DNA of 64,000 nt from Halorubrum aethiopicum (GTDB taxonomy: Archaea; Halobacteriota; Halobacteria; Halobacteriales; Haloferacaceae), in NCBI RefSeq assembly GCF_001542905.1, contig NZ_LOAJ01000001.1, positions 1,054,001 through 1,118,000 of the forward strand, written 5' to 3'. Under the pieces are notes generated by a model. The model was not told the origin of the DNA. It did not search any database and worked only from the letters and a program-made list of their open reading frames with translations. Both the position numbers and the translations under genes were made by a program. Below, piece by piece: positions 43,345 to 53,603 of this stretch (position 1 is its first letter; every line of letters starts with the position of its first letter).

Positions 43345-43728
43345 ATGGAGTATCAACCCGGGGTCTGTAACATCGGGCCGACCCAGCGGCGGCGACGGCT
43401 CCTGCTCGGCGTCGTCTCGCTTCTGGCCGCGGTCACGTACGTCGTCGCGGCCGTCGCCGTGGGCTGGCCGCGCTGGACGCTCCTCCTCGTCGTCTTCCCG
43501 CTGTACGGGACGGCGATGGGGTACCTCCAGCACCGCGAGCGGTTCTGCGTCGGCTTCGCCGGGATCGGGGTCTTCGACGTGGGCGAGGGAACGGAACGGA
43601 TCGACGATCCGGAGGCGCTCGCGGCCGACCGGCGGCGTGCGGTTCGCCTGAACCTCACGTCGCTGGCCGCCGGCGGCCTCGGCGCGCTGGCGATCTACGG
43701 GGTCGCGGTCGTGGTCGCGGGACCGTAG
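43345..43728 (+). CDS. Uncharacterised small membrane protein
   Basis: The protein has 127 residues. The N-terminal segment MEYQPGVCNIGPTQRRRR is followed by two helices (LLLGVVSLLAAVTYVVAAVAV and WTLLLVVFPLYGTAMGYLQ), a soluble loop (RERFCVGFAGIGVFDVGEG) and a C-terminal helix (LAAGGLGALAIYGVAVVVAG). The Arg cluster before the first helix orients it with the N-terminus inside. No function is known. Confidence 0.75.
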   Translation: MEYQPGVCNIGPTQRRRRLLLGVVSLLAAVTYVVAAVAVGWPRWTLLLVVFPLYGTAMGYLQHRERFCVGFAGIGVFDVGEGTERIDDPEALAADRRRAVRLNLTSLAAGGLGALAIYGVAVVVAGP

Positions 43729-43764
43729 CTCGCCGCCGGCCGGAACGGCTCACCCCAAGACGGC

Positions 43765-45657
43765 TCACTCCAGGACGACGAGCACGTCGCCCATGTCGAC
43801 GCCGTCTCCCTCCGCGACGTGGACGCTCGCGACGGTGCCGCCGCGCTCGGCGACCACGTCGTTCTCCATCTTCATCGCCTCGAGGACGCAGACCACGTCG
43901 CCGGCGGCGACCTCGTCGCCCTCCGCGACGTCCACCGAGAGGATCGTCCCCTGCATCTCCGCCTCGATCGCCTCGCCGCCCTCCGCGACGTCGACGCCGC
44001 CGTCGCCGCCCTCATCGTCGTCGGTCGCCTGCGGGGGGCGCTGCCGTCGGCCCCCGCCCGATCCCGCGGCGGATCCGCCGGCGCCGGCGGTCGGGATCGC
44101 GGGCGCGCCGCGCTCCTCGAGGTCGACCCGGAAGCGCTTGCCGTTCACCTCGACCGTGAACTCGCGTTCGGTCACCTCCTCGCCCTCGTCGTCGCTCGAG
44201 GACGAGGGCTCCGTTCCCCAACGCTCCTGCGCGTCGGCGATCAGGTCGGCGTCGACCTCCTCGTCGAGGTACTTCGTCGTGTGCGTCCCGGCGAGGAACC
44301 GCTCGTCCGAGAGCATGAGCCGGTGGAACGGGACGATCGTGACGACCCCCTCCAGGTCGTACTCGGCGAGCGCGCGCCGCGAGCGGGCGAGACACTCCTC
44401 GCGGTCCCGTCCCCACACGATCAGCTTCGCGATCATCGAGTCGTAGTCGGTGACGAGGTCGTCGCCCTGCCGGAGCGCGTCGTCGACGCGGACGCCGATC
44501 CCGCCCGGCGGGTCGTAGGTGTCGAGCGACCCCTCGCTGGCGGGCTGGAACCCCTCTGCGGCGTTCTCGGCGTTGATCCGGAACTCGATCGCGTGCCCCT
44601 CGAGTTCCACGTCCGCCTGCTCGATCGAGAGCCCCTCGCCGCTCGCGACCCGGAGCTGTTCTTTCACGATGTCGATGCCCGTCAGCGCCTCCGTCACGGT
44701 GTGTTCGACCTGGATGCGGGTGTTGACCTCGAGGAAGTAGAAGGGCGTCTCGGGGCCGAGCGGCTCCTCGGGGTCGCGGTCGGGGTCCTCCTCGACGAGG
44801 AACTCGACCGTTCCGGCGTTGGTGTAGTCGGCGGCGGCGACGCCGCGGCGGGCCGCCTCGCCGATCCGCTCGCGCAGTTCGTCGGAGAGCGCGGGGGAGG
44901 GCCCCTCCTCTATCACCTTCTGGTGGCGGCGCTGGAGCGAGCAGTCGCGCTCGCCGAGGTGGACCACGTCGCTCTCGCCCGCGGGACCGTCTCCCCGCGG
45001 GCCCGAATCCGCGACGACCTGGACCTCGACGTGCCGCGGCGTCTCGAGGTAGCGCTCGAGGTAGACGGAGTCGTTCGAGAAGTACGCCTCCCCCTCGCGT
45101 CTGGCGGACTCGAGTGCCTCCTCGGCCTCCTCGGGCGACTCGACGATCTTCATCCCGCGGCCGCCGCCGCCGCCCTCGGCCTTGATCGCGACCGGGTAGC
45201 CGTGCTCCGCGCCGAACTCACGGACCGCTTCCGGCTCCGTGACGGGCTCCGTCGTCCCCGGCACGATCGGCACGTCGGCGTCGGCCATCGCGCGCCGGGC
45301 GTGGGTCTTCTCGCCGAGCCGCTCCATCGCGCCGCTCGCGGGGCCGATCCAGGTGATCCCCTCCGCGGCCTCGACGCGCGCCGCGAAGTCGGCGTTCTCG
45401 GCGAGGAAGCCGTAGCCGGGGTGGATCGCGTCGGCGTCGGCCGCGCGCGCGGCGTCGACGACCGCCTCGCCGTCGAGGTAGGAGTCGGCCGCGCGCGCCG
45501 GCCCCACGTTGTACGCCTCGTCGGCGTAGCGGACGTGTCCGGCGTGTCTGTCCGCGTCGCTGTAGACGGCGACCGTGTCGACGCCCAGCTCCTCGCAGGC
45601 GCGCATCACGCGGACGGCGATCTCGCCGCGGTTCGCGACCAGTACCGTGTCGAACAT
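43765..45657 (-). CDS. pccA: Propionyl/acetyl-CoA carboxylase, biotin carboxylase and biotin carrier subunit
   Basis: The protein has 630 residues. Biotin carboxylase occupies about 1-450: [20 protein letters not shown], the ATP-grasp loop [10 protein letters not shown] and the signature [15 protein letters not shown] linker of about 100 residues rich in Gly/Asp precedes the biotinyl carrier domain (555-630) with EAMKMEND, where Lys596 carries biotin. It works with PccB to carboxylate propionyl-CoA or acetyl-CoA using bicarbonate and ATP. The ATG at 45657 is chosen because family homology begins there. It is separated from pccX by a gene on the other strand. Confidence 0.93.
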   Translation of the reverse strand: MFDTVLVANRGEIAVRVMRACEELGVDTVAVYSDADRHAGHVRYADEAYNVGPARAADSYLDGEAVVDAARAADADAIHPGYGFLAENADFAARVEAAEGITWIGPASGAMERLGEKTHARRAMADADVPIVPGTTEPVTEPEAVREFGAEHGYPVAIKAEGGGGGRGMKIVESPEEAEEALESARREGEAYFSNDSVYLERYLETPRHVEVQVVADSGPRGDGPAGESDVVHLGERDCSLQRRHQKVIEEGPSPALSDELRERIGEAARRGVAAADYTNAGTVEFLVEEDPDRDPEEPLGPETPFYFLEVNTRIQVEHTVTEALTGIDIVKEQLRVASGEGLSIEQADVELEGHAIEFRINAENAAEGFQPASEGSLDTYDPPGGIGVRVDDALRQGDDLVTDYDSMIAKLIVWGRDREECLARSRRALAEYDLEGVVTIVPFHRLMLSDERFLAGTHTTKYLDEEVDADLIADAQERWGTEPSSSSDDEGEEVTEREFTVEVNGKRFRVDLEERGAPAIPTAGAGGSAAGSGGGRRQRPPQATDDDEGGDGGVDVAEGGEAIEAEMQGTILSVDVAEGDEVAAGDVVCVLEAMKMENDVVAERGGTVASVHVAEGDGVDMGDVLVVLE

Positions 45658-45768
45658 TCCTGTCGACCCTTCTCGGAAAGCGCACCTCATTCTGTCGGTC
45701 CGGGGCGATCGGCGGGACCCCGGGCGCTCCCGGGACGGTTAAGGGGTATCGTCCCCGGATCCCCGGAT

Positions 45769-45993
45769 GTGATCTCCGCAGGGAACCCCTACGTGTTGCC
45801 GTCGGTGCTCGTCGGCGCGGCCGTCTACCTCGGGCTCTCGTTTCTGACCGACGCATCCGTGCTCGTCCGGGTCGGCGTCCTCCTCGCCATCGCCGGCGTC
45901 GTCCCCGTCGTGGTGAACCGGGTCGTCGGGGCGGTCCGCGGCGAGGACGCGGGCGACGCCGAGGTCGATCCCGCCGCCGACCCGGAGGAGTGA
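45769..45993 (+). CDS. Small two-helix membrane protein
   Basis: The protein has 74 residues from a GTG start (45769; the overlapping ATG at 45767 is followed directly by a stop). Helices are VLPSVLVGAAVYLGLSFL and VLVRVGVLLAIAGVVPVVV, with an acidic C-terminal tail (EVDPAADPEE). It lies on the opposite strand between pccX and pccA. TTAAGGGG at 45739, about 28 bases upstream, could be a TATA element. Function unknown. Confidence 0.62.
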   Translation: MISAGNPYVLPSVLVGAAVYLGLSFLTDASVLVRVGVLLAIAGVVPVVVNRVVGAVRGEDAGDAEVDPAADPEE

Positions 45994-46026
45994 GAGGGGG
46001 CCGAGGGTGGTCCGGGGGCCGCGAGC

Positions 46027-46338
46027 TCAGAACCGGTCGAGCCGGCCGGCCGCCGCCCACGGGTCCGAGGGAGCGGTCTCCGGGACGCGAGCGCGGCGGC
46101 CCCGCACCGACTCCAGCCGCCCGACGAACCCCCAGCGGTCGCCGCGCCACCCCGAGTCGCCGGCCGCCTCGCCCTCGTCGGCCGCGGCGACCTCGCGGTC
46201 GCGGAGGTGCGCCGCGACCGCGACCGCGATGGCCGCGGCCTCCTCGTCGTCGGCGTCGTCGGGGATCCGCAGGTCGCGCCCCGCGAGCGGATCCTCGGAC
46301 GACGAGCCGGTCTCCCCGGCGGGTGCGTCCGTCGCCAT
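46027..46338 (-). CDS. pccX: Propionyl-CoA carboxylase small subunit PccX
   Basis: The protein has 103 residues and is acidic. The position, one base after pccB, matches the third, small subunit described in haloarchaeal propionyl-CoA carboxylase (established for Haloferax), which is needed for activity. The central segment [20 protein letters not shown] is a helix like those in acyl-CoA carboxylase epsilon subunits, and [12 protein letters not shown] resembles their C-terminal W-x-x-x-R stretch. Assignment rests on context and this pattern. Confidence 0.8.
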   Translation of the reverse strand: MATDAPAGETGSSSEDPLAGRDLRIPDDADDEEAAAIAVAVAAHLRDREVAAADEGEAAGDSGWRGDRWGFVGRLESVRGRRARVPETAPSDPWAAAGRLDRF

Positions 46339-46339
46339 C

Positions 46340-47884
46340 TCAGATCGGGATGTTGCCGTGTTTCTTGTCGGGCCCTTCCTCGCGTTTCCCCGCCAGCATC
46401 TCCAGGTCGTCGATCAGGCGGGCGCGGGTCTCGGTCGGCTCGATCACGTCGTCGACGAAGCCGCGGTCGGCCGCAGTGTAGGGGTTCGCGAACTCCTCGC
46501 GGTACTCGTCTATCAGCTCCTGTCTGTGCGCCTCCGTGTCGTCGGCCGCCTCCAGCTCCTCGCGGTAGAGCACGTTCACGGCTCCCTTCGGTCCCATCAC
46601 CGCGATCTCCGCGGTCGGCCAGGCGTAGTTCACGTCGCCGCCGATGTGCTTCGAGGACATCACGCAGTAGGCCCCGCCGTACGCCTTCCGGGTGATCACG
46701 GTGAGAAGCGGCACGGTCGCCTCCGAGAAGGCGTACAGCAGCTTCGCGCCGTGGCGGATGATCCCGCCGTGTTCCTGATCCGTCCCGGGCATGAAGCCGG
46801 GCACGTCCTCGAAGGTGAGGATCGGGACGTTGAACGCGTCACAGAAGCGGACGAACCGCGCGGCCTTCTGGCTCGACTCGATGTCGAGCGTGCCGGCGTT
46901 CACGCGGGGGTTGTTGGCGACGATCCCCACCGAGCGCCCGTCGAGGCGGGCGAAGCCGACGACGACGTTCTTCGCGAAGTTCTCCTGTACCTCGAAGAAG
47001 GAGCCCTCGTCGACGACCCGCCCGATCACCTCCTTCATGTCGTACGGCTTCCGGGGGGCGTCGGGGACGATCTCGGTCAGCTCCTCGTCGGCGCGCTCGG
47101 GGTCGTCCCACGACTCGACGCGCGGGGGGTCCTCGACGTTGTTCTGCGGGAGGTACGAGAGCAGCCGGGCGATGCCGTCGAGGGCGTCCTCCTCCGACTC
47201 CTCGGCGAAGTGGGCGACGCCGGACGTCGAGGTGTGGGTGACCGCGCCGCCGAGTTCCTCGAAGCTCACCTCCTCGCCGGTGACCGTCTCGATCACGTCC
47301 GGCCCGGTGATGAACATGTGGGAGGTGTCCTTCACCATGAACGTGAAGTCGGTGATGGCGGGCGAGTACACCGCGCCGCCCGCACACGGGCCCATGATAG
47401 CCGAGATCTGCGGGATCACGCCCGAGGCCTCCGTGTTGCGCCGGAAGATCTCCGCGAAGCCGCCGAGCGAGGCGACGCCCTCCTGGATCCGCGCGCCAGC
47501 GGAGTCGTTGAGCCCGATCACGGGCGCGCCGACGTCCATCGCCTTGTCCATCACCTTACACACCTTCTCCGCGAACACCTCGCCGAGCGAGCCGCCGAAG
47601 ACGGTGAAGTCGTGTGCGAACACGAACGTCTTGCGCCCGTTCACCTCGCCGTACCCCGTCACCACGCCGTCGCCGGGGATCCGCTTTTCCTCCATCCCGA
47701 ACGTGTGGTTCCGGTGGGTGCGGAAGCGGTCGAACTCGTGGAACGTGCCGTCGTCGAGGAAGTAGTCGATCCGCTCGCGGGCGGTCATCTTCCCCTTCTC
47801 GTGTTGGGAGGCGATCCGTTCCTCGCCGCCGCCCTTCACGGCCCGCTCGCGGCGCTCCCGGAGGTCCTCGATCCGCTCGTCCAT
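46340..47884 (-). CDS. pccB: Propionyl/acetyl-CoA carboxylase carboxyltransferase subunit
   Basis: The protein has 514 residues from ATG 47884 (GTG at 47890 is an alternative). It shows the crotonase-like carboxyltransferase signatures: [13 protein letters not shown] and [13 protein letters not shown] in the first half, and [21 protein letters not shown] plus [15 protein letters not shown] in the second. It transfers the carboxyl group from biotin to propionyl-CoA. The propionyl versus acetyl preference is not decidable here. The stop is followed by one base and the pccX start. Confidence 0.93.
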   Translation of the reverse strand: MDERIEDLRERRERAVKGGGEERIASQHEKGKMTARERIDYFLDDGTFHEFDRFRTHRNHTFGMEEKRIPGDGVVTGYGEVNGRKTFVFAHDFTVFGGSLGEVFAEKVCKVMDKAMDVGAPVIGLNDSAGARIQEGVASLGGFAEIFRRNTEASGVIPQISAIMGPCAGGAVYSPAITDFTFMVKDTSHMFITGPDVIETVTGEEVSFEELGGAVTHTSTSGVAHFAEESEEDALDGIARLLSYLPQNNVEDPPRVESWDDPERADEELTEIVPDAPRKPYDMKEVIGRVVDEGSFFEVQENFAKNVVVGFARLDGRSVGIVANNPRVNAGTLDIESSQKAARFVRFCDAFNVPILTFEDVPGFMPGTDQEHGGIIRHGAKLLYAFSEATVPLLTVITRKAYGGAYCVMSSKHIGGDVNYAWPTAEIAVMGPKGAVNVLYREELEAADDTEAHRQELIDEYREEFANPYTAADRGFVDDVIEPTETRARLIDDLEMLAGKREEGPDKKHGNIPI

Positions 47885-48079
47885 CGTCACGTCGGACCAC
47901 CCTGAGTCATTGGATCACGGGTCGGCGACCGCCGCCAAAAGGGTTCCCCTACGCGACGAGACTCGGGTTCGACGCGCGTCGTATTCGCCGCGGTCGTCCC
48001 TCGCGTCGCCAGCGGAGCCGCGTCAGCGTTCCGCCGCCGAGAGGACTGTCGCCGGTTCACACGGGGACGGGGGCTTCGA

Positions 48080-48173
48080 CGGTTTTAAGCGTCCGATGGG
48101 CCACTCTCCGATGAGACAGGCTTCGCCTGTTTCACTGACCCGTAGGAGCGACCTGCGTACTACGGAGGTGAAA
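48080..48173 (+). promoter_or_regulatory. Promoter and structured leader of the L1-L10-L12 operon
   Basis: TTTTAAGC (48083-48090) is a TATA box; transcription would start near 48112, giving a ~62-base leader. The leader folds into a 9-bp hairpin GAGACAGGC-TTC-GCCTGTTTC (48113-48133) and ends with GGAGGTG, a strong Shine-Dalgarno sequence, just before the ATG. In Halobacterium the same leader resembles the L1 binding site on 23S rRNA, suggesting autogenous control by L1 (recalled literature, not tested here). Confidence 0.55.
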
Positions 48174-48812
48174 ATGGCAGACACAATACAAGAGGCCGTG
48201 ACCCTCGCACTCGATGAGGCCCCCGAGCGGAACTTCCGCGAGACGGTGGACCTCGCCATCAACCTGCGAGACCTCGACCTCAACGATCCGTCGAATCGCG
48301 TCGACGAGTCCGTCGTGCTGCCGGCTGGAACTGGACAGGAGACACGCATCGTCGTCTTCGCGGAGGGCGAAACCGCCGTCCGCGCCGCCGAAGTCGCCGA
48401 CGAGGTCCTCGACGCCGAGGAGCTCGCCGACCTCGGCGACGACGACGACCGCGCGAAGGACCTGGCCGACGAGACCGACTTCTTCGTCGCGGAGGCCAAC
48501 CTGATGCAGGACATCGGTCGGTACCTCGGTACCGTCCTCGGTCCGCGCGGCAAGATGCCGACTCCCCTACAGCCGGACGACGACGTCGTCGAGACAGTAA
48601 ACCGGATGAAGAACACGGTGCAGCTCCGGTCGCGTGACCGGCGCACCTTCCACACGCGCGTCGGCGCGGAGGACATGGACGCCGAGGACATCTCGAGCAA
48701 CATCGACGTCATCATCCGCCGGCTCGAGGCCGACCTCGAGAAGGGCCCGCTCAACATCGACGGGATCTTCGTGAAGACCACGATGGGTCCCGCCAAGGAG
48801 GTGCCCGTATGA
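48174..48812 (+). CDS. rpl1: Large ribosomal subunit protein uL1
   Basis: The protein has 212 residues and is clearly L1: [20 protein letters not shown], then [11 protein letters not shown] and the C-terminal [13 protein letters not shown]. It forms the L1 stalk and releases deacylated tRNA. It is the first gene of the operon with L10 and L12; its last codons overlap the L10 start (ATGA). uL11, sometimes adjacent, is not found next to it. Confidence 0.97.
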   Translation: MADTIQEAVTLALDEAPERNFRETVDLAINLRDLDLNDPSNRVDESVVLPAGTGQETRIVVFAEGETAVRAAEVADEVLDAEELADLGDDDDRAKDLADETDFFVAEANLMQDIGRYLGTVLGPRGKMPTPLQPDDDVVETVNRMKNTVQLRSRDRRTFHTRVGAEDMDAEDISSNIDVIIRRLEADLEKGPLNIDGIFVKTTMGPAKEVPV

Positions 48813-49843
48813 GCTCCGCCCGCAAGACCGAGACGATCCCGCAGTGGAAACGCGAGGAGGTCGACGAGCTCGTCGAGTTCATCGACTCGTTCAACTCCGT
48901 CGGGATCGTCGGCGTCGCCGGCATTCCGAGCCGCCAGCTCCAGGCCATGCGCCGCGAGCTCCACGGCTCCGCGGACGTCCGGATGAGCCGCAACACGCTC
49001 ACCGTCCGCGCGTTGGAGGAGGTCGACGAGGGCGTCGAGGAGCTGACCGAGTACGTCGCCGGACAGGTGGCGCTCATCGGCACCAACGACAACCCCTTCG
49101 GGCTCTACAAGCAGCTCGAGGCCTCGAAGACGCCGGCCCCGATCAACGCGGGCGAGGTCGCCCCGAACGACGTCATCATCCCCGAGGGCGACACCGGCGT
49201 CGACCCGGGACCGTTCGTCGGCGAGCTCCAGACCGTCGGCGCGGCCGCGCGCATCATGGACGGATCGATCAAGGTCACCGAGGACTCGAAGGTCCTCGAG
49301 GAGGGCGAGGTCGTCGACGACGACCTCGCGAACGTCCTGACCGAGCTCGGCATCGAGCCGAAGGAGGTCGGGCTCGACCTGAAGGGCGTCTACTCCGAGG
49401 GTGTCCTCTTCGAGCCGGACGAGCTCGCCATCGACGTCGACGAGTACCGCGCGGACGTCCAGTCCGCCGCGGCCGCCGCGCGCAACCTCTCCGTCAACGC
49501 CGCCTACCCGACGGCCGCCACCGCCGGCACCCTTCTCGCGAAGGCCGCCGGCGAGGCGAAGTCGGTCGGGCTGTTCGCGGAGATCGAGAGCCCCGACGTC
49601 GTGCCCGACCTCATCGGGAAGGCCGACGCCCAGCTCCGTGCGCTCGCGGCACAGATCGACGACGAGGAGGCGCTCCCCGAGGAGCTCCAGGGCGTCGAAG
49701 CCGCCCCGGCTCCCGAGACGGACGACGCCGACGACGAGGAGGAACAGGCGGACGAAGAGACGGAAGACGCCGAGGAGACCACCGACGACGACGCCGACGA
49801 CGGCGACGACGGCGGCGAGGGACTCGGCGCGATGTTCGGATAA
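48809..49843 (+). CDS. rpl10: Large ribosomal subunit protein uL10 (P0)
   Basis: The protein has 344 residues. The N-terminal rRNA-binding domain ([31 protein letters not shown]) is followed by an archaeal extension and a highly acidic C-terminal tail ending in GEGLGAMFG, which resembles the L12 tail. It forms the stalk base that binds L12 dimers. The 344-residue length with a ~45-residue acidic stretch is usual for haloarchaea. Confidence 0.97.
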   Translation: MSSARKTETIPQWKREEVDELVEFIDSFNSVGIVGVAGIPSRQLQAMRRELHGSADVRMSRNTLTVRALEEVDEGVEELTEYVAGQVALIGTNDNPFGLYKQLEASKTPAPINAGEVAPNDVIIPEGDTGVDPGPFVGELQTVGAAARIMDGSIKVTEDSKVLEEGEVVDDDLANVLTELGIEPKEVGLDLKGVYSEGVLFEPDELAIDVDEYRADVQSAAAAARNLSVNAAYPTAATAGTLLAKAAGEAKSVGLFAEIESPDVVPDLIGKADAQLRALAAQIDDEEALPEELQGVEAAPAPETDDADDEEEQADEETEDAEETTDDDADDGDDGGEGLGAMFG

Positions 49844-49858
49844 CACGAGGTTACACCA

Positions 49859-50191
49859 ATGGAATACGTTTACGCTGCGCTCATCCTGAACGAGACTGGC
49901 GAAGAGATCAACGAGGACAACATCACCGGCGTGCTGGAAGCCGCCGGCGTCGACGTCGAGGAGTCCCGCGTCAAGGCGCTCGTCGCCGCGCTGGAGGACG
50001 TCGACATCGAGGAGGCCATCGAGACGGCCGCCGCGGCCCCCGCCGCGGGCGCCGCCTCCGGCGGCTCCGCCGACGAGGCCGAGGAGGCCGACGACGGCGA
50101 CGACGAGGAGGAGGAGGCCGAGGCCGAGGAGGCCGACGACGACGAGGACGAGGGCGACGGCGGCGAGGGTCTCGGCGAGCTCTTCGGCTGA
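49859..50191 (+). CDS. rpl12: Large ribosomal subunit protein P1/L12 (stalk)
   Basis: The protein has 110 residues. It starts [21 protein letters not shown], the dimerisation domain of archaeal P1, followed by an Ala/Gly hinge and an extremely acidic C-terminus ending GEGLGELFG that recruits translation factors. It is 15 bases downstream of uL10 and the last gene of the operon. Confidence 0.97.
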   Translation: MEYVYAALILNETGEEINEDNITGVLEAAGVDVEESRVKALVAALEDVDIEEAIETAAAAPAAGAASGGSADEAEEADDGDDEEEEAEAEEADDDEDEGDGGEGLGELFG

Positions 50192-50334
50192 GTCCGCCCC
50201 CAGCACCGCTTCACCGCGTCGAGTTCCGGGGCGAGACCGCCCCGCAGTACCGCGTTTTTTTCGACCCGTCCCGTTCCGCCGAGTGATAACCTCGGCCGCG
50301 AGCTTTTATACCGGTTCGACGAACCGACCGTCGA

Positions 50335-50526
50335 ATGAAGATCGTCGACGGCGACAAGGCGGAGTGCGCTCGGTGCGAGTCGGTCCTCCCGCTCGAGGCG
50401 GTGTCGCTCCTCGAGAAGGAGACGAACCGGGACTACGAGCGGGTGCTGTGTGCGGAGTGTCTCGACGCCGTCGGCGTCCCCCGAGGGTACTCGCTGCGGC
50501 GGGACATCACGCATCTCGGCGGGTGA
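50335..50526 (+). CDS. Small zinc-finger protein
   Basis: The protein has 63 residues with two Cys pairs, CARC (11-14) and CAEC (39-42), likely binding one zinc. A helix ESVLPLEAVSLLEKETNRDYERVL lies between them. Such small zinc-finger proteins are abundant in haloarchaea and their functions are mostly unknown. A CTTTTATA TATA box at 50301-50308 gives a leader of a few bases. Confidence 0.78.
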   Translation: MKIVDGDKAECARCESVLPLEAVSLLEKETNRDYERVLCAECLDAVGVPRGYSLRRDITHLGG

Positions 50527-50568
50527 CCGGTGCCGACGTCGGTTTCGGGTTCGAGCGGGGAGGCGGTC

Positions 50569-52146
50569 TCACTCGGCGTCGTCGACGAACCCGACGCCCG
50601 TGATCTCGAAGCGCGCGCCGCCGGTCTCGCTCTCGGCGGCCGCGATCTCCCACCCGTGTGACTCGACGATCCGCTCGACGATCCGCAGGCCGAAGCCGGT
50701 GCCCTCGTGACTCGTCGAGTAGCCGGCGTCGAAGATCTGCTCGCGCCGCTCCGGATCGATCCCCGGTCCGTCGTCCTCGATATAGATACCCGATCCGTCG
50801 GCGAGTTCGCCGACGGTGACGGTCACGTCGTCGCCGGCGCGCTCGACGTCGTCGCCGGACGCAGTCCGGCTGCCAGTCGAACCATGCTCGACACTGTTCC
50901 GGATCAGGTTCTCGAAACACTGGCGGATCCGGCTCTCGTCCGCGTAGATCGACCGGTCCGTCGCCACCCGGAGGGTCGCGCCGTCGGTGTCGACGGCCCC
51001 GCGACAGTGGTCGACCAGCTCCGACAGTCGGATCGGCTCGAGGTCGGGCTCCTCGGTCGCCTCGCGGGCGAGCCGCAACAGGTCGTCGATCAGCGTCTCG
51101 ATCCGATCCAGAGCGTACTTGGCGGCCTCCAGATGCTCCTTCGCGGGGGAGTCGGGGTCGACGTCCGCGCGCGCCAGGTCGAGCCGTCCGCTGGCGACCG
51201 ATAGCGGATTCCGGAGGTCGTGGCCCACGACGCTGGCGAACTCGTCCAGCCGCTCGTTCCGGCGGGCCAACTCCCTCCGTCTGTCGACCTGTTCGAGCGC
51301 GGCGACGACGTTGCCGGCGAGGATCCGTCCGAGCGTCACGTCGCGCTCGTCGAACGCGTTCGGTGCGTGCGACCCGGTCACGAGGACCCCGTACTCGTCG
51401 AGCGGGACGGTGAGCTGGCTTCGGATCGTCGTCTCCGGATTGGCGGCGTCGGGGTCGGCCGGGACGTTCCCGACCCGTTCCGCCTCTCCCCGCTCGAAGG
51501 CGCGCCAGACGATGCTCTCCCCGGGTCCGTACGTCGGCGGCTCGCCGGTGTCCCAGGAGAGTTCCAGGGCGGCCTCCGTCGACGCGGTCGGCTCGACCAC
51601 GTTCGCCTCCTCGTCGTACAGGTAGACCGTGCTCGCGACCAGCCCGTGGATGTCGCTCACCGCCTCGACGGCCACCTCCGCGACCTCCTCTCTGGTGGTC
51701 GCAGTGATGAGCGCCGCGCTCGCCTCGTGGAGCGCGACCAACTGTCGGTCGCGGTCGGCCGCCGTGTGGGCGTCGTGCCGGCCGACCGCCTCGACGACGC
51801 GGGCGGCGATCGCCGTGCTCCGGTCCTCGGGCGCGTCGGACGGCACGTATCCGGTGACGCCGGCGGCCACCGCCGCCGCGGCGATCCGTTCGCTCCCCGC
51901 TCGCGGCGCGAGGACGAACGGGAGGGAGCCGTACTCCGCGCGAACGGACGAGAGGAGGTCGACGCCGTCCCTATCGGGGAGTTCGTAGACGCTGACGACG
52001 CACTCGATCGGCTCGGCCGCGAGCAGTTCGAGCGCCCGGTCGGCCGTGGACGCCGGGTGGAGCGTGACGTCGGCGAGCTCCCGCTCCAACCCCGCCGCCG
52101 TCCGCTCGAAGGAGTCGGGATCCCCGTCGACGCAGAGGACGTCCAT
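50569..52146 (-). CDS. Histidine kinase with degenerate receiver and GAF domain
   Basis: The protein has 525 residues. The N-terminal receiver-like domain (1-115) has the acidic DGDPD pocket but Val53 stands where the phospho-acceptor Asp would be (CVVSVYELPDRDG), so it cannot be phosphorylated there. A GAF domain follows (about 135-275), then HisKA with EFASVVGHDLRNPLSVASG (His about 306), and HATPase with FENLIRNSVEHG, IEDDGPGIDPE and GTGFGLRIVERIV. The cognate regulator is not adjacent. The ATG at 52146 begins the receiver fold. Confidence 0.88.
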   Translation of the reverse strand: MDVLCVDGDPDSFERTAAGLERELADVTLHPASTADRALELLAAEPIECVVSVYELPDRDGVDLLSSVRAEYGSLPFVLAPRAGSERIAAAAVAAGVTGYVPSDAPEDRSTAIAARVVEAVGRHDAHTAADRDRQLVALHEASAALITATTREEVAEVAVEAVSDIHGLVASTVYLYDEEANVVEPTASTEAALELSWDTGEPPTYGPGESIVWRAFERGEAERVGNVPADPDAANPETTIRSQLTVPLDEYGVLVTGSHAPNAFDERDVTLGRILAGNVVAALEQVDRRRELARRNERLDEFASVVGHDLRNPLSVASGRLDLARADVDPDSPAKEHLEAAKYALDRIETLIDDLLRLAREATEEPDLEPIRLSELVDHCRGAVDTDGATLRVATDRSIYADESRIRQCFENLIRNSVEHGSTGSRTASGDDVERAGDDVTVTVGELADGSGIYIEDDGPGIDPERREQIFDAGYSTSHEGTGFGLRIVERIVESHGWEIAAAESETGGARFEITGVGFVDDAE

Positions 52147-52233
52147 GCCCACAGCACGGAACTCCAAGGGAAATACGCTTCGACGGGATCGGGGGAACGC
52201 GGGACTCCGCCGCCGGGGATCCGCGGCCGGGAC

Positions 52234-53055
52234 TCACTCGTCGTTCGTACGGTACACGTCCTCGAGGTCCTCCTCGACGTGCGCGTGCTCGTCGGCGGGG
52301 AACTCGCCGCTCTCGACGGCGTCCCTGTACCCCTCGATCGCCCGCTCCATCTCGCCGCGGACGTCGCCGAACTGCCGGGAGAAGGGCGGCGACCACTCGC
52401 CGAGCCCGATCACGTCGTCGACCACGAGCACCTGCCCGTCGCAGTCGGAGCCCGCACCGATCCCGATCGTCGGCGTCTCGAGGGCCTCCGTCACCGCGGC
52501 GGCGAGGTTGGACGGGACGTGTTCCAACACCAGCGCGAACGCGCCCGCCTCCTCGTGGGCGCGGGCCAGATCGAGGATCTCCGCCGCGGCCTCCTCGTCG
52601 GTTCCCTGTCGAGTGTACCCGCCGAGCCGGTTGACGTGCTGGGGCGTGAGCCCGAGGTGGGCCATCACCGGAATTCCGACCTCCGTCATCCGCCGCGTGG
52701 TCTCGACGGTGTGCGGCCCGCTCTCGATCTTCACCGCGTCGGCGTCGGCCTCCTTGAGGAGTTCCCCCGCGTTGCGGACCGACTCCGCCTCCTCGAGTCC
52801 GAACGAGAGGAACGGCATGTCGGCGACGACGAGCGCGTCCTCGACCGCGCGCGCGACGGCGGCGGTCCGGGAGCGCACGTCCGCCATCGTCACCGGGAGC
52901 GTCGAGTCGTAGCCGAGGGCGGTGTTGCCCATGCTGTCGCCGACGAGGACGACGTCGATCCCCGCCTCGTCGACGACCGCCGCGGTCTGTGCGTCGTAGG
53001 CGGTGAGCATCGTGATCGGCTCCTCGCGGTCCCGGAGTCCCCGCGTCGTGGTCAT
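52234..53055 (-). CDS. panB: 3-methyl-2-oxobutanoate hydroxymethyltransferase
   Basis: The protein has 273 residues. The ketopantoate hydroxymethyltransferase motifs are VVLVGDSMGNTALGY (metal-binding Asp), DADAVKIE, MAHLGLTPQ and IGIGAGSDCDGQVLV. It makes ketopantoate for coenzyme A synthesis using methylene-tetrahydrofolate or a C1-pterin equivalent. The C-terminal tail is acidic. The ATG at 53055 is chosen; the longer in-frame extension upstream lacks family character. Confidence 0.94.
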   Translation of the reverse strand: MTTTRGLRDREEPITMLTAYDAQTAAVVDEAGIDVVLVGDSMGNTALGYDSTLPVTMADVRSRTAAVARAVEDALVVADMPFLSFGLEEAESVRNAGELLKEADADAVKIESGPHTVETTRRMTEVGIPVMAHLGLTPQHVNRLGGYTRQGTDEEAAAEILDLARAHEEAGAFALVLEHVPSNLAAAVTEALETPTIGIGAGSDCDGQVLVVDDVIGLGEWSPPFSRQFGDVRGEMERAIEGYRDAVESGEFPADEHAHVEEDLEDVYRTNDE

Positions 53056-53159
53056 CGATCGGCGGTCGTTCCCCGGCCGATTAAAACCGCCGGGATCCCG
53101 AGCGAGGCGTCGATCGCCTGCGGGGGCGTCCACCGAGCGCGGCGCCGACCGCCACCGAT

Positions 53160-53459
53160 ATGTCCGTTCGCCCCGCTACCTCACCCGTGCAACCCGTCGA
53201 GGAGGTCGAGGTCGAGGGCGTCGACTACGGCTGGGTGATGCAGACGACGTTCGTCGTCACGATCCTCGTCGGGGCCCCGGTCGTCGCCGTGCTCTCTTTT
53301 TTCGTCACGCTGGAATCGTGGGGGGCCCGCGCTGCCTTCGCGGTCCGGGTCGGCGCGCCCATCTGGTTCCTCACCGCGGTCGCGGTCGCAGTGTACGCGA
53401 GACGCACCGAGGCCGGCGACGGGTACTCGGATCCGGACGGGGAAGACGACGAGGAGTGA
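53160..53459 (+). CDS. Small membrane protein
   Basis: The protein has 99 residues with two hydrophobic helices (MQTTFVVTILVGAPVVAVLSFFV and APIWFLTAVAVAVYA) between an N-terminal VQPVEEVEVEGVDYGW stretch and an acidic tail. The short conserved-looking VEGVDYGWVMQTTF suggests an interacting motif before the helix. Function unknown. Divergent from panB. Confidence 0.7.
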   Translation: MSVRPATSPVQPVEEVEVEGVDYGWVMQTTFVVTILVGAPVVAVLSFFVTLESWGARAAFAVRVGAPIWFLTAVAVAVYARRTEAGDGYSDPDGEDDEE

Positions 53460-53570
53460 GAGGAGGGTTCGGGCCGATCGCCGGATTCGTCGAGTCTCGT
53501 CGTTTCGCGGTGAACGGCTCTGAAACAGCGAGTATATCCTGCGTGCGAGTTGAATAACCATGTCACCGAC

Positions 53571-53603
53571 ATCTATATCAGTATGAAAAAAGTATGAACG
53601 AAT
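53571..53603 (+). promoter_or_regulatory. Promoter of the AbrB/MazF module with a direct repeat
   Basis: ATCTATATCA (53571-53580) is a TATA-like element about 28 bases before the start codon. AGTATGAA occurs twice (53580-53587 and 53591-53598), spaced 11 bases apart, about one helical turn, between TATA and the ATG. It is a plausible operator for the antitoxin, as toxin-antitoxin modules are commonly self-repressed. Confidence 0.5.
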
